From the NCBI RefSeq assembly GCF_039908645.1, contig NZ_CP150917.1, positions 4,041,501 to 4,105,500 on the forward strand: a DNA stretch of 64,000 bases. The letters run 5' to 3'. Below, in pieces: positions 16,667 through 26,143 of this stretch. Each line of letters begins with the position of its first letter. The stretch's first letter is position 1. The stretch is from Pseudomonas helvetica (GTDB taxonomy: Bacteria > Pseudomonadota > Gammaproteobacteria > Pseudomonadales > Pseudomonadaceae). The translations under genes and the position numbers were made by a program. The notes under the pieces are model-generated. The model did not search any database and had not been told where the DNA came from. It saw only the letters and a list, made by a program, of their open reading frames with translations.

Positions 16667-18373
16667 ATGATCGAGGTCACCGAGGTTCCCATTGCCCAAC
16701 TGCGGGCGGCGCTCGAATCGGGCCAGACCACCGCGGTTGAACTGGTGCAGGCCTATCTCGCCCGAATCGATGCCTACGACGGCCCCGACACGCCCACCGC
16801 CCTTAACGCGGTGGTGGTGCGCAACCCCGAGGCGCTGAACGAGGCGCAGGCCTCCGATGCCCGCCGCGCCAAAGGCCAGACGCTGGGCCCACTCGATGGC
16901 ATTCCCTACACGGCCAAGGACAGTTATCTGGTCAAGGGGCTGACCGCCGCGTCCGGAAGCCCGGCCTTCGCCAACCTGATTGCCTATCGCGATGCGTTCA
17001 CCATCGAACGGCTGCGCGCGGCCGGCGCCATCTGCCTGGGCAAGACCAACATGCCGCCCATGGCCAACGGCGGCATGCAGCGCGGGGTCTACGGCCGGGC
17101 AGAAAGCCCGTACAACGCTGACTACCTCACCGCCCCTTTCGCCTCTGGCTCATCGAACGGCGCCGGTACTGCCACCGCCGCCAGTTTCGCGGCCTTCGGC
17201 CTCGCGGAAGAAACCTGGTCGAGCGGACGCGGCCCCGCCTCGAACAATGGCCTGTGCGCCTACACGCCGTCACGCGGGGTGATCTCGGTGCGCGGCAACT
17301 GGCCGTTGACGCCGACGATGGACGTGGTCGTGCCATTTGCCAGAACCATGGCCGACCTCCTCGAAGTGCTCGACGTGGTCGTGGCAGAAGACCCCGACAC
17401 ACGCGGCGACCTGTGGCGGATGCAACCCTGGGTGCCGATCCCGAGCGTCGCCTCGGTGCGCCCCATCTCCTATGTGGCGCTTGCCGCCAATCCCGATGCC
17501 CTCGCCGGAAAACGCTTCGGCATTCCGCGGATGTACATCAACGCCGATCCCGAAGCCGGCACCTCTGAAACGCCGGGAATCGGTGGCCCGACCGGGCAAC
17601 GAATCAACACCCGCGCCTCGGTGATCGGGCTCTGGGAACAGGCTCGCCAGGCACTCGAAGCGGCTGGCGCCGAAGTGATCGACGTCGACTTCCCGCTGGT
17701 CTCCAATTGCGAAGGCGACCGCCCCGGTGCGCCGACCGTGTTCAATCGCGGCATCGTCTCCAAGGAGTTCCTCCACCATGAACTGTGGGACCTGACCGCG
17801 TGGGCGTTCGATGACTTCCTGCAGGCCAACGGCGATCCGACATTGAATCGCCTGGTCGACGTCAACGGACCGCTGATCTTCCCCCACGACCCCGGCACCC
17901 TGCCCAACCGCGAAGGCGACCTCGCCGCCGGCATGGACGAATACGTGCGAATGGCCGAGCGCGGCCTGACGCCGTGGGACCAGATCACCACCGTACCCGA
18001 CGGCCTGCGAGGCCTTGAACAGACCCGTAAAATCGACCTCGAAGACTGGATGGACAAACTCGGCCTCGATGCCGTGCTGTTCCCGACCGTCGCCGACGTC
18101 GGCCCGGCGAATGCCGATGTCGACCCGACGTCGGCGGACATCGCCTGGAGCAACGGCATCTGGGTCGCCAACGGCAACCTCGCCATCCGCCACCTCGGCG
18201 TGCCCACGGTCACCGTACCGATGGGCGTCATGCCGGACATCGGCATGCCGGTCGGGCTGACCTTTGCCGGTCGTGCGTATGACGATTCGACGTTGTTGCG
18301 CTTAGCTTCGGCGTTCGAGGCGACGGGGACGAAGCGGCTGATTCCGCCAAGGACTCCGGTGTTGCGCAAGTAA
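16667..18373 (+). CDS. Amidase signature family amidase
   Basis: This 568-residue cytosolic amidase contains the Ser-cisSer-Lys catalytic set: Lys84 in IPYTAKDSY, the Gly/Ser-rich loop FASGSSNGAG, and the nucleophile Ser186 in ETWSSGRGPASNN. The usual TGGS before the nucleophile is replaced by TWSS, marking a distinct subgroup. It hydrolyses an amide to acid and ammonia; the substrate is unknown. It is followed by a VOC protein on the same strand. Confidence 0.88.
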   Translation: MIEVTEVPIAQLRAALESGQTTAVELVQAYLARIDAYDGPDTPTALNAVVVRNPEALNEAQASDARRAKGQTLGPLDGIPYTAKDSYLVKGLTAASGSPAFANLIAYRDAFTIERLRAAGAICLGKTNMPPMANGGMQRGVYGRAESPYNADYLTAPFASGSSNGAGTATAASFAAFGLAEETWSSGRGPASNNGLCAYTPSRGVISVRGNWPLTPTMDVVVPFARTMADLLEVLDVVVAEDPDTRGDLWRMQPWVPIPSVASVRPISYVALAANPDALAGKRFGIPRMYINADPEAGTSETPGIGGPTGQRINTRASVIGLWEQARQALEAAGAEVIDVDFPLVSNCEGDRPGAPTVFNRGIVSKEFLHHELWDLTAWAFDDFLQANGDPTLNRLVDVNGPLIFPHDPGTLPNREGDLAAGMDEYVRMAERGLTPWDQITTVPDGLRGLEQTRKIDLEDWMDKLGLDAVLFPTVADVGPANADVDPTSADIAWSNGIWVANGNLAIRHLGVPTVTVPMGVMPDIGMPVGLTFAGRAYDDSTLLRLASAFEATGTKRLIPPRTPVLRK

Positions 18374-18466
18374 ATGGCTCTGTAGCGGAATGACAGGCGG
18401 ATGCGATGTTGCGTCCGCCTTCTGCTGGATTTACCACCCCAATGTCACAACAAGGAATGTTTGCAC

Positions 18467-18859
18467 ATGAAATTCGGCTACATGATCATCTACGTCCCGG
18501 ACGTTGCAGCCTCACTCCAGTTCTTCTCATCCGCCTTCGGGATTGCCACCCGCTTCCTCCACGAATCCGCCACCTACGGCGAACTCGACACCGGCGAAAC
18601 CACCCTGGCATTCGCCGCCGACGAACTCGCGGCGATGAACTTCAGCACCGGCCACCTCTCGGCCCACGCCTCCCCCAAACCACTGGGCATCGAAGTGGGC
18701 CTGGTGACCGACGACGTCCCCGCCGCCCATGCCAAAGCGCTACACGCCGGCGCCACTGAAATAGCCGCCCCCCTCATCAAACCCTGGGGGCAAACCGTCT
18801 CCTACGTTCGCTGCCCGGACGGGACATTGGTGGAGCTTTGCACGCCTGTGCAGGCGTGA
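18467..18859 (+). CDS. VOC/glyoxalase superfamily protein
   Basis: This 130-residue protein starts MKFGYMIIYVPDVAASLQFF, the first beta-alpha-beta module of vicinal oxygen chelate proteins. The second ends PWGQTVSYVRCPDGTLVELC, where the Glu is a typical metal ligand. It could be a glyoxalase-like enzyme or a resistance protein; the sequence alone does not decide. It lies 93 bp after the amidase and may be co-transcribed. Confidence 0.87.
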   Translation: MKFGYMIIYVPDVAASLQFFSSAFGIATRFLHESATYGELDTGETTLAFAADELAAMNFSTGHLSAHASPKPLGIEVGLVTDDVPAAHAKALHAGATEIAAPLIKPWGQTVSYVRCPDGTLVELCTPVQA

Positions 18860-18893
18860 GCGATAGCTGGGGTCTAAATGCCGAGTTGGCAGG

Positions 18894-19316
18894 CTACGAA
18901 CGCAGCCTGCCAATCGCCCGCCGATACTTTTCAATTCGCTCCAGATCTTCCCAGGACGGCTGTGCGATTCGGGACACGTCGCTGTTCTCTTCAAGGTCAG
19001 CCAGCTTGACCACACGGCCTATCGGGTTCTGCGCCGCTCGTTCGACGAACAGCTCGTAGGACTCTCCCGGCAGCTTGGTGACAGACTCAATGGCCGCCAA
19101 TACCGTTTCGCTGAAGCCTTCTTGACGCAGATCATCAAGGCTGATGCCAGAGTCCTCGACCACGTCATGCAGAACCGCCACGATCCGCTCTTCCAGGGTG
19201 TCGACCCTCAGCATCACTTTCAGCGGGTGCAGGATGTACGGCGCACCGCCCTTGTCGACCTGCCCTTCGTGAGCGGCAGCAGCAATGGCGATGGCACGTT
19301 CCAGTGTTTGAGTCAT
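18894..19316 (-). CDS. Small HD-domain phosphohydrolase (SpoT hydrolase-like)
   Basis: This 140-residue protein has the HD metal site H30 (YILHPLKV), H50-D51 with downstream ED (VLHDVVED), and a later D in VKLADLEEN. This order matches the (p)ppGpp hydrolase domain of RelA/SpoT and stand-alone small alarmone hydrolases. There is no synthetase domain. It could lower alarmone levels or act on another nucleotide. AAGGA precedes the ATG. Confidence 0.85.
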   Translation of the reverse strand: MTQTLERAIAIAAAAHEGQVDKGGAPYILHPLKVMLRVDTLEERIVAVLHDVVEDSGISLDDLRQEGFSETVLAAIESVTKLPGESYELFVERAAQNPIGRVVKLADLEENSDVSRIAQPSWEDLERIEKYRRAIGRLRS

Positions 19317-19813
19317 CTCGATTTTCCTTGGCTACAAAGCCGTAGCGGTTGCTCACGTTGATGCCGAGCTTGAGCCAACCCGCGACGGACTTCCACTCCC
19401 CCACACCCGGCGCTGCCGAAGGCTCGGGCCGCGTTCGGACAATCTTTTGATTTTCAGCTCCGAAACTCTTGTAGGAATCCACCCACCGTGGCGAGGGAGC
19501 TTGCTCCCGCTGGGTTGCGAAGCAGCCCCAAGCCCTACCTCCCAATTTCCTCAGACACCCCGCAACGCCCGGTTTACAGCAAATACACCGCCGAACATGG
19601 ACAAAACACATCGCTACAATGGCCGCGCAGCGTCCTAAACCCCGGTTGCAACGCCAAAAACTGACGCCTATATTCGAACCGTCGCTGACAACTGTTAGCG
19701 ACAGGGTTTCGCAGCCCTAAGAAGATGACACCAGTACCGTCAGACACGACACAGCGGGTTCCGCCTGTGAATTGGTTATGACGATTTTGATTTATCTTTT
19801 TAGGATTAAGGCA
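19317..19813. repeat. Intergenic region with two Pseudomonas extragenic repeats
   Basis: This gap of about 500 bp has no convincing gene. At about 19415-19465 lies a sequence of the GCTGCCGAAGGCT...ATCTTTTGATTTTC type that recurs between genes in pseudomonads. A lone REP arm is at 19488-19510, identical in core to those at 13215 and 13318. Confidence 0.7.
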
Positions 19814-20107
19814 ATGACAACTCAACACCCGCCCCACCGCTTCACCCCCATGTCCCAATTCGCCAGCGACTGCCCAGTCCTGCACATCGACAGCGACGTC
19901 CCGCTACGCGAACTCCACAACTGCGTCAGCGAACGCCTCAACGCCGTCCTCAAATACCTGAACCTCATGGCCTGCACCAGCCTCCCCGACTACGCCGAGA
20001 ATGACATCAACACCGTCACCAACATCGCCCGGATCATGGTCCAGGATGTGGCTGATGTGTTTGGGGTGATTGAGCAGCGTGGGTTTGATATGTCTAAGGG
20101 GCAGTGA
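19814..20107 (+). CDS. DUF3077 family protein
   Basis: This 97-residue protein resembles the small Pseudomonas DUF3077 family (FASDCPVLHIDSDVPLRELH, then AENDINTVTNIARIMVQDV). The family is abundant in pseudomonads and of unknown function. The ATG at 19814 follows AAGG. A strong terminator hairpin lies 15 bp after the stop, so it is probably a single-gene unit. Confidence 0.75.
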   Translation: MTTQHPPHRFTPMSQFASDCPVLHIDSDVPLRELHNCVSERLNAVLKYLNLMACTSLPDYAENDINTVTNIARIMVQDVADVFGVIEQRGFDMSKGQ

Positions 20108-20122
20108 CCCGCATTCAGCCGA

Positions 20123-20148
20123 AAAAAACCGCATTGCTGCGGTTTTTT
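20123..20148 (+). terminator. Rho-independent terminator, bidirectional form
   Basis: An AAAAAACCGCA arm pairs with TGCGGTTTTTT around a TTGC loop. It starts 15 bp after the DUF3077 stop codon. The A run and T run would let it work in both directions. Confidence 0.85.
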
Positions 20149-20389
20149 AATGCCTGCCCTGAAACTGAAAAAAACAGCCCGCCGTTTCAATCCAACGACA
20201 CAAGACCATGTAAACGCACGGCTACGATCAGGCGAATTGGCCATTGATCGACTTTGGTCTCAACCTCTTCCACTGACATTAACTTACTGGCACTCTGCTA
20301 CCCAACGGTCAGGCTGTTGAGCCATGAGCACGCCGCTCATCCCACCTCAACGTCTGCAACAGCGGATCAAAGTAGGAAAGGATACCTCA

Positions 20390-20752
20390 ATGAAAAAGTG
20401 GCTTCTGGCACTCATTTTCTTCAACTCGGTCGTGTGCTCAGCCGCGACGATCCTCAACCCAATGGATTTTGACGGTTCCGAGGCTCAGAAAAAGCAAGTG
20501 ATTGAGTCCATCACCGCAACGGTGAAAAAGGACTACTGCGAAAAAATCGACATGTGCCAGGAAAGCACCTTGCGCATGATGGAAAAGCAAAATCTTGACG
20601 CCTTCAAAGAAGCGACCAAAGCCTCAAACCGTAAGATCATGAATGCTGTAATCCATGATTACTGCGAAAAAATTGATATGTGTAACTACGGCACGATATG
20701 GATGATGTACAAGCAAAATTTTGAGGCAAGCCATAAAACACTTGCCTGGTAG
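20390..20752 (+). CDS. Small secreted protein with an internal duplication, function unknown
   Basis: The 120-residue product has a signal peptide (MKKWLLALIFFNSVVCSAA). The mature part holds two copies of a module of about 23 residues, DYCEKIDMCQESTLRMMEKQN and DYCEKIDMCNYGTIWMMYKQN, near residues 46 and 88, each with two cysteines five residues apart. I do not recognise the family. AGGAAAGG precedes the ATG. It lies just before the AT-rich nuclease locus and could be a periplasmic protein or part of an inhibitor. Confidence 0.7.
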   Translation: MKKWLLALIFFNSVVCSAATILNPMDFDGSEAQKKQVIESITATVKKDYCEKIDMCQESTLRMMEKQNLDAFKEATKASNRKIMNAVIHDYCEKIDMCNYGTIWMMYKQNFEASHKTLAW

Positions 20753-20825
20753 GGTACTTTAATCTCACAGATCCGCCCCCTTGCCCCACAAAATTTCAAA
20801 ACAATTAAATCTCAAGGAAAAGCTG

Positions 20826-22622
20826 ATGCGTTTGATTAGCAAAGTGGAAGTGGCCTACTTCCGATCAATATACAAGGATCAAATTGAAGACTGCTCGGAT
20901 ACGAATGTTATTTTTGGTCGAAACGATTCTGGAAAAAGCAACTTACTAAGAGCACTCAATCTTTTTTTCAACAATCAAACCAACCCCGACCAACCATTTA
21001 TTTTTGAAAGAGATTTTAATCACTCGCGTCGCGCTGAAGCGGAAGACGCGGAGGGGATTCGTAAATTCGTATACATAAAGGTCTGGTTTACAACTCCAGC
21101 AAACTGGAGAGCCTCACTAGGCAATACTTTCTGGGTAAAAAAACAATGGAGCATTACAACTCAGCTAGACCCCCAACTTACATCATCCATACAAGAGCAG
21201 CGACTCCAACAATATCTAACAAGATTCCTTAACAAAGTTCGCTTTCACTATATCCCAGCAATCAAAGATAGAAAAATTTTTGAAAATCTGCAAACGCAAA
21301 TCTATAAAGTGGTGTCTGCTCATGAAGAGTTCTCAGGTTCTTTAACAGAATTCGCAAATGCTCTGCGCCACAGAACAATAGAACTAAGCTCAGGCTTGCT
21401 TGATCGACTCGGAATAAGTAGTGTTATTTCCACCCCTCAGGATTTAACTGATCTTTTCCGCTCACTAGATTTTGAAACCCGCACTGAAATTGGAGATTCG
21501 TACAGCCTAACTCTTCAAAGAGGCGACGGAATTCAAGTGCGGCATATCCCTCCCATTTTGGCTTTTCTATCTGACAAAAGCTCGGAAGACTATCATATAT
21601 GGGGCTTCGAAGAGCCAGAAAACTCTCTTGAACTCGCCAATGCGATTCAGGAGGCAGAGACATTTCGTTCGTTTGGATTGCAAAACAATAAACAGATATT
21701 TCTTACAAGCCACAGCCCGGCATTTTTCTCATTAAAGAATGATGATGTCAGCCGTTATTTTGTCTCTCGGAGGGATTTAAAACTTGACAGACTGAATTCA
21801 AAAATCTCCAAAATCGACAACTCTTCCGAAGTTTTTCCTGGCGAGTTAATGGGAGAGACACCACATTTGCCCGTGATTAGTGAGTACTTGCGAGAGTCGC
21901 ACGAAAAAATAAAAAGGCATCAGCTTGAAAGTTCTCAATTAACCCAAGAAATAGCAGAGCACAATCAATCTATTGTATTTGTGGAAGGCGAATCAGATGT
22001 CATCATCTTTACAAAAGCATGGGAAATACTAATGGGAGTAGCCCCGCCATTCAGATTTGAATCAGCGGGGGGTACTACGAAAATGGAAAGTCTCGGGCGA
22101 GACGGCAAGGTGCTGAACCACCTCGCCCCAGGAAGAGCCGTTTTGGCACTGGTGGATAACGACTTAGAAGGCAGAGCGCTATTCAAAAGCAGTCGCCTAG
22201 ACCCTGGGGGACGCTGGATTAAACACAATTCAAACGGCGTTCATTGGTGTCGACTACCATTCAATCGTGATTTCGCAATATTAATGAGGAAGTTGAATAT
22301 TAATACTGCCTATTGGCCGGGCAGCCTAGAAAATCTTTTTTCACCCGAGCTAAGGAACAGAGCAGAACAAGCTGGGGTTCTTCGAATGACAACTACCCCA
22401 CACTCTGAGTTACTAGACTCTCAATGGTATCCATCTATCACACAGCACCTACAACCACGCGCTGACTTAGAGCATTTTTTTATACTTTCGGTTGATGCTG
22501 ATACCAAGCTCCAATTTGCAAATTGGATTGTAGATATTTCTGACGCGGAACCAGAAATTTTTGAGCCTTTAAGAGAGCTGTTTGAGCGATTAAATCAAAT
22601 AATCGTTGCCACAGAAGAATAA
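20826..22622 (+). CDS. OLD-like ATP-dependent nuclease (AAA ATPase plus TOPRIM)
   Basis: This 598-residue protein has an SMC/ABC-type ATPase at the N-terminus: Walker A GRNDSGKS (31-38), Walker B IWGFEEPENSLE (258-269) and H-loop TSHSP (294-298). A C-terminal TOPRIM domain follows, with FVEGESDVI (Glu387) and LVDNDLEGR (Asp444, Asp446). This order is that of OLD family nucleases, including GajA of Gabija. No UvrD helicase (GajB) follows. The gene is far richer in A/T than its flanks, pointing to horizontal transfer. A role in phage or plasmid defence is inferred. Confidence 0.87.
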   Translation: MRLISKVEVAYFRSIYKDQIEDCSDTNVIFGRNDSGKSNLLRALNLFFNNQTNPDQPFIFERDFNHSRRAEAEDAEGIRKFVYIKVWFTTPANWRASLGNTFWVKKQWSITTQLDPQLTSSIQEQRLQQYLTRFLNKVRFHYIPAIKDRKIFENLQTQIYKVVSAHEEFSGSLTEFANALRHRTIELSSGLLDRLGISSVISTPQDLTDLFRSLDFETRTEIGDSYSLTLQRGDGIQVRHIPPILAFLSDKSSEDYHIWGFEEPENSLELANAIQEAETFRSFGLQNNKQIFLTSHSPAFFSLKNDDVSRYFVSRRDLKLDRLNSKISKIDNSSEVFPGELMGETPHLPVISEYLRESHEKIKRHQLESSQLTQEIAEHNQSIVFVEGESDVIIFTKAWEILMGVAPPFRFESAGGTTKMESLGRDGKVLNHLAPGRAVLALVDNDLEGRALFKSSRLDPGGRWIKHNSNGVHWCRLPFNRDFAILMRKLNINTAYWPGSLENLFSPELRNRAEQAGVLRMTTTPHSELLDSQWYPSITQHLQPRADLEHFFILSVDADTKLQFANWIVDISDAEPEIFEPLRELFERLNQIIVATEE

Positions 22623-22633
22623 AACTATTTAAC

Positions 22634-22707
22634 AAAGGGTGACGGAATTATTTTTAGGCTAGGAGCCTGCTCCAGACACGTCAAAGCGGCAAATAAATCC
22701 GCCTTTT
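22634..22707. repeat. Degenerate copy of the GGTGACAGAT palindromic element
   Basis: AAAGGGTGACGGAATTATTTT and, further on, AAATAAATCCGCCTTTTTTT resemble the two arms of the palindrome seen intact at 29164. GCGG...CCGC before the T run may act as a weak terminator. It separates the nuclease gene from the next gene. Confidence 0.55.
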
Positions 22708-22733
22708 TTTATCTATAACATCAAGGATAAAAA

Positions 22734-24284
22734 GTGCAAAAAGAACACGACCTAATATCACTCTACCTTGAGGCAGAAACTTCAAAAATTCGCGCAGAAC
22801 TACTGAAGGAAAACCACACCCTCCGCCTGGAACTTGAAGCACTAAAGACAACTAGCACCATACTACTGAACGACGTACAAGGCAAAATAGAAAACGCAGA
22901 AGACAAGATAACAGAAAAATCCATAAATAAAACACTAGCTATCATACAACAGATAAAGAATTGGATAGGTATAGCCGCTTTAGTATTTTCGGCCATCTTT
23001 GGTATTAGCGCCTGGCTTGGATATAAGAGCCTAACCGAAAGCTTGACGACCTCCTTCAAAGACAAAGTTACTCACTGGATGCGCTTTGATGATGAAGAGA
23101 GCGGAGGCAGAAAGGCCTTAGATGAACTGCGCACCGAAGCAATACTCAATGCTTATATGATTCGACTGACGAGAGACTACTCCAGAGCAAACGAATCGTT
23201 ATTCCCAGTCAATGGCCCCGAAGAAAAGCGTTTACTGGAAGTTCTCCAAACTCCAGATACTACCTATGCTAACTTTTCAGACGCGCTAACTATTATCATA
23301 AAAAATCGCGGCCCTTTTCGCGGATCTACTCCTGATGACCTCATAGGAAAGCAGATAGCTTTACTGATGAAAACCAATGGAATTTCCCCACATAAAAGAG
23401 GACTTATATTGGAGCGCTTGAAAGGCGACGAGGCTCTACTTCCTTACTCGGCGGAAATTCTGAACAATGTTGATTACAATGTATATACACGCATAATCGC
23501 ATTCGAAAATATCAAACGATTTGATCCGAAAGCCGCCTTGATATTTGCATCTCAGAAACTAGAAAACGTGGAACCACGAATGAGGGAGGAGCTAATATTT
23601 TTTCTTGCGGAACAATCACGCCAATATGATCCGATATTAAGTTACGCCGATGAATTAATAGAGAAAAAACCTGAATACTGGGAATCAAGAACAATAGAAT
23701 TAGCCTCCCGACTCGGAGAGATAATAACTACGACCGTTAATGCTCAACCAGGAAAAATGGCCGAGCTCTACAGCAAAATAATAGATCAAGGCGCCCGCAT
23801 CGTTATTAGCGACGACAGATTCGGCCCTAAACATATCGCCATTGAACTCGACGGAGCGATTACCCTATTGAGAAAACCAGCTACACTTCTAAAGAGTAAC
23901 ACTCTGATCAAGGCGACCATAGCCAGCAGACCCATGACTATCGAGTGGCTAGTAAAAGCAATCGACTTTTTCCAAGTTAGCGACGAAGGCAATCCTCTCT
24001 CTACGTTGATACTCACGCCCACACCTAATGCATTGATACAAACAAAAAGCCACAAAACTCTATCTCAAAAAAGCATCGTGGGTGATATCTGGTTACGTAC
24101 CGAAGAGTTGCCAGACGGCAAAGATCTTACGGGAACTTGGCGAGATAGCGAAACTGGTGTTGTACACACTGAACAGATAGTTAGCATAAGCGGCTTAGCC
24201 GACTGCGACTACCGCCTATCGTTCGACGCGAATTTGCTAAAGTCCCTTTCATATGAGTATCGCTCTCCGATCGACTCGTTGTAA
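22734..24284 (+). CDS. Coiled-coil membrane-anchored protein of unknown function
   Basis: The 516-residue product starts with GTG preceded by AAGGATAA. Residues 10-70 are strongly coiled-coil. One membrane helix (about 77-97, IGIAALVFSAIFGISAWLG) follows. The long soluble C-terminal part, rich in helices, may form HEAT/ARM-like repeats (around residues 165-350), with a possible beta segment at the end. I do not recognise the family. Composition is as AT-rich as the OLD nuclease gene 111 bp upstream, so both probably arrived together. It could be an effector or sensor partner. Confidence 0.7.
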   Translation: MQKEHDLISLYLEAETSKIRAELLKENHTLRLELEALKTTSTILLNDVQGKIENAEDKITEKSINKTLAIIQQIKNWIGIAALVFSAIFGISAWLGYKSLTESLTTSFKDKVTHWMRFDDEESGGRKALDELRTEAILNAYMIRLTRDYSRANESLFPVNGPEEKRLLEVLQTPDTTYANFSDALTIIIKNRGPFRGSTPDDLIGKQIALLMKTNGISPHKRGLILERLKGDEALLPYSAEILNNVDYNVYTRIIAFENIKRFDPKAALIFASQKLENVEPRMREELIFFLAEQSRQYDPILSYADELIEKKPEYWESRTIELASRLGEIITTTVNAQPGKMAELYSKIIDQGARIVISDDRFGPKHIAIELDGAITLLRKPATLLKSNTLIKATIASRPMTIEWLVKAIDFFQVSDEGNPLSTLILTPTPNALIQTKSHKTLSQKSIVGDIWLRTEELPDGKDLTGTWRDSETGVVHTEQIVSISGLADCDYRLSFDANLLKSLSYEYRSPIDSL

Positions 24285-24345
24285 CCCTCAATCCCGAACC
24301 ACGGCTGGTCGTTTACGGCAATCTAGCTATATTTACATAGGTTGA

Positions 24346-24367
24346 AAAGCAGCCCCTAGGCTGCTTT
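24346..24367. terminator. Bidirectional terminator hairpin
   Basis: AAAGCAGCC and GGCTGCTTT are perfect arms around CCTA. It sits between the convergent membrane-protein gene and the regulator pseudogene and can serve both. Confidence 0.8.
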
Positions 24368-24372
24368 AACCA

Positions 24373-24859
24373 TCAGAAGATAGCCGGAGTATTCGCACTA
24401 ATAATCTCAGCCTCATCCGCCCCAATATTCCGCAACCGATGCGACAACGTCGTCGGAAAGTAATACTCGTCGCCAGCATTCAGCACACCGATCTGCCCAT
24501 CCACGGTCAGCTCAACCTTCCCACGCGTAACCAGTCCACACGCCTCCCCTTCCGCATGCACAATCGGCTCTTCGCCAGAGCTTGCCCCGGCGAGTATCGC
24601 TCGCGCAAAAGCCGCATCTTCCGACTCGGCACAGAATCCCCAATCAGCAACAACCGCAGCCCATGACGGCCGAGATCCAGCTGTTCATTGGCAGAAACAC
24701 GTATTGGTGCTCGCAAGTCGGTTGATCAAAGGTAAAAAAGTCCACTAGAGACATAGGAATGCCTTTAAGCAATTTCTTGCGGGAACTAACGAAAGGACTG
24801 ACGCGATTCTGTTCAATCAGGGAGAGCGTCAAATTGGTGCCCCCGCTACGCCGGGTCAG
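24373..24859 (-). pseudogene. Decayed PuuR-like XRE/cupin regulator
   Basis: Three reading frames on the minus strand join into a homologue of the intact regulator at 41074-41622. The order is SLIEQNRVSP...DFFTFDQP (about 24700-24859), then ANEQLDLGRHGLRLLLIGDSVPSRK, then EGEACGLVTRGKVELTVDG to the end (24373). At least two frameshifts and the loss of the first part of the helix-turn-helix inactivate it. Similarity at the protein level is very high, so it is a paralogous copy that decayed in place. Confidence 0.88.
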
Positions 24860-25070
24860 GACGACGACCATCAATCACAGCCAAACGGTCTAAGCTCATC
24901 CGATCGGGACCTTATCGTGCCCCAGAAGACTCGCCATTCTGATCGTATCGGCTTGCTACTGAATGGCACATGTCGATTCTGTGCATCACGTTATGCGGTC
25001 AACTCTTCCGCCCAAGCGACACGCACATTGACTCAGGGCCCCCTCCACGCCTACGTCTGGAGACACCACC

Positions 25071-25979
25071 ATGATCCGCGCCCTGTTGACCACTTTCATG
25101 CTGCTTGCTCTAAGCCTCCCGGCACATGCTCAGGTGACGCCATTTCCTGCCTCCTTTCGTACTCAGAAAATCCCTGTAGAAGGCGTCACACTGCATGTGC
25201 GTGTCGGCGGCAAGGGGCCGGCCGTGGTGCTGCTGCATGGCTTTGGCGATACCGGCGATATGTGGGCGCCACTGGCTGCCGATCTGGCCCGGGATCACAC
25301 GGTCGTGGTGCCGGACCTTCGCGGCATGGGCTTGTCGTCGATCCCGGACAGCGGCTACGACAAGAAGACCCAGGCGGGCGACATCCGTGCGGTGTTGGCC
25401 GCGCTGGGTATCGAACACTCGGTGGTCATCGGCCACGACATCGGCACCATGGTCGCCTACGCCTACGCCGCGCGTTATCCGCAGCGTACCGATCGCCTGG
25501 TGGTGATGGATGCGCCCGTGCCGGGCATTCCGCCCTGGAACGAGATTGTCCGCTCACCGATGCTTTGGCACTTCGACTTCGGCGGGCCGGATGCTGAACG
25601 CCTGGTGGCCGGCCGTGAGCGCATCTACCTGGACCGGTTCTGGAACGAGTTCGCGGGCAATCCCACCAAGGTGGATGAAGCAACCCGTCAGCATTACGCC
25701 AAGCTCTACGCCCGCCCCGGCGCCATGCACGCAGCCTTCGCCCAGTTCCGCAGCATTCGTCAGGATGAGGTGGACAACAAAGCGTCGATGGCGACGCGAC
25801 TGACCATGCCGGTGCTGGCCATTGGGGGTGAAAAATCTTTTGGAAGTAATGAGGCGATCGTGATGCGCAACGCGGCGGACAAGGTCACGGAAGTGGTGGT
25901 GCCGGGGGCAGGACATTGGCTGATGGAAGAGGCGCCGACGCAGACTATTCAGGCGGTTCGCGACTTTATTGCGCAGTGA
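25071..25979 (+). CDS. Secreted alpha/beta hydrolase with Asp nucleophile (epoxide hydrolase/dehalogenase type)
   Basis: This 302-residue protein has a signal peptide cleaved near AHA-Q (20/21). The oxyanion motif is LLHGFGDTGDMW, the nucleophile elbow is GHDIGTM (Asp123), and the catalytic His is in PGAGHW (His282). An Asp at the elbow is typical of epoxide hydrolases and haloalkane/haloacetate dehalogenases, not esterases. The mature enzyme would be periplasmic. The substrate is not evident, and the gene appears to be transcribed alone. Confidence 0.87.
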   Translation: MIRALLTTFMLLALSLPAHAQVTPFPASFRTQKIPVEGVTLHVRVGGKGPAVVLLHGFGDTGDMWAPLAADLARDHTVVVPDLRGMGLSSIPDSGYDKKTQAGDIRAVLAALGIEHSVVIGHDIGTMVAYAYAARYPQRTDRLVVMDAPVPGIPPWNEIVRSPMLWHFDFGGPDAERLVAGRERIYLDRFWNEFAGNPTKVDEATRQHYAKLYARPGAMHAAFAQFRSIRQDEVDNKASMATRLTMPVLAIGGEKSFGSNEAIVMRNAADKVTEVVVPGAGHWLMEEAPTQTIQAVRDFIAQ

Positions 25980-26143
25980 CGGGTCGAGGTATCGGAGTTT
26001 TTTTGGAGGCCACTGCACTCAGGGCCTGCCCTGAAGTTATTTAAGGGGCTAGACACTGCACGACAACACACTAATAACGATGCTTGCCCTCCCCCGTAAG
26101 CAGATATTGCCGACACTGGACTCCGCCCCCTATGTTCCTGATT

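Noticed and set aside
17270..18193. Long minus-strand frames inside the amidase gene
   Set aside because: The amidase frame carries the catalytic motifs; the others are shadows.
20826..22622. Complete Gabija system
   Set aside because: The GajA-like protein is not followed by a UvrD-type helicase; the next protein has no helicase motifs.
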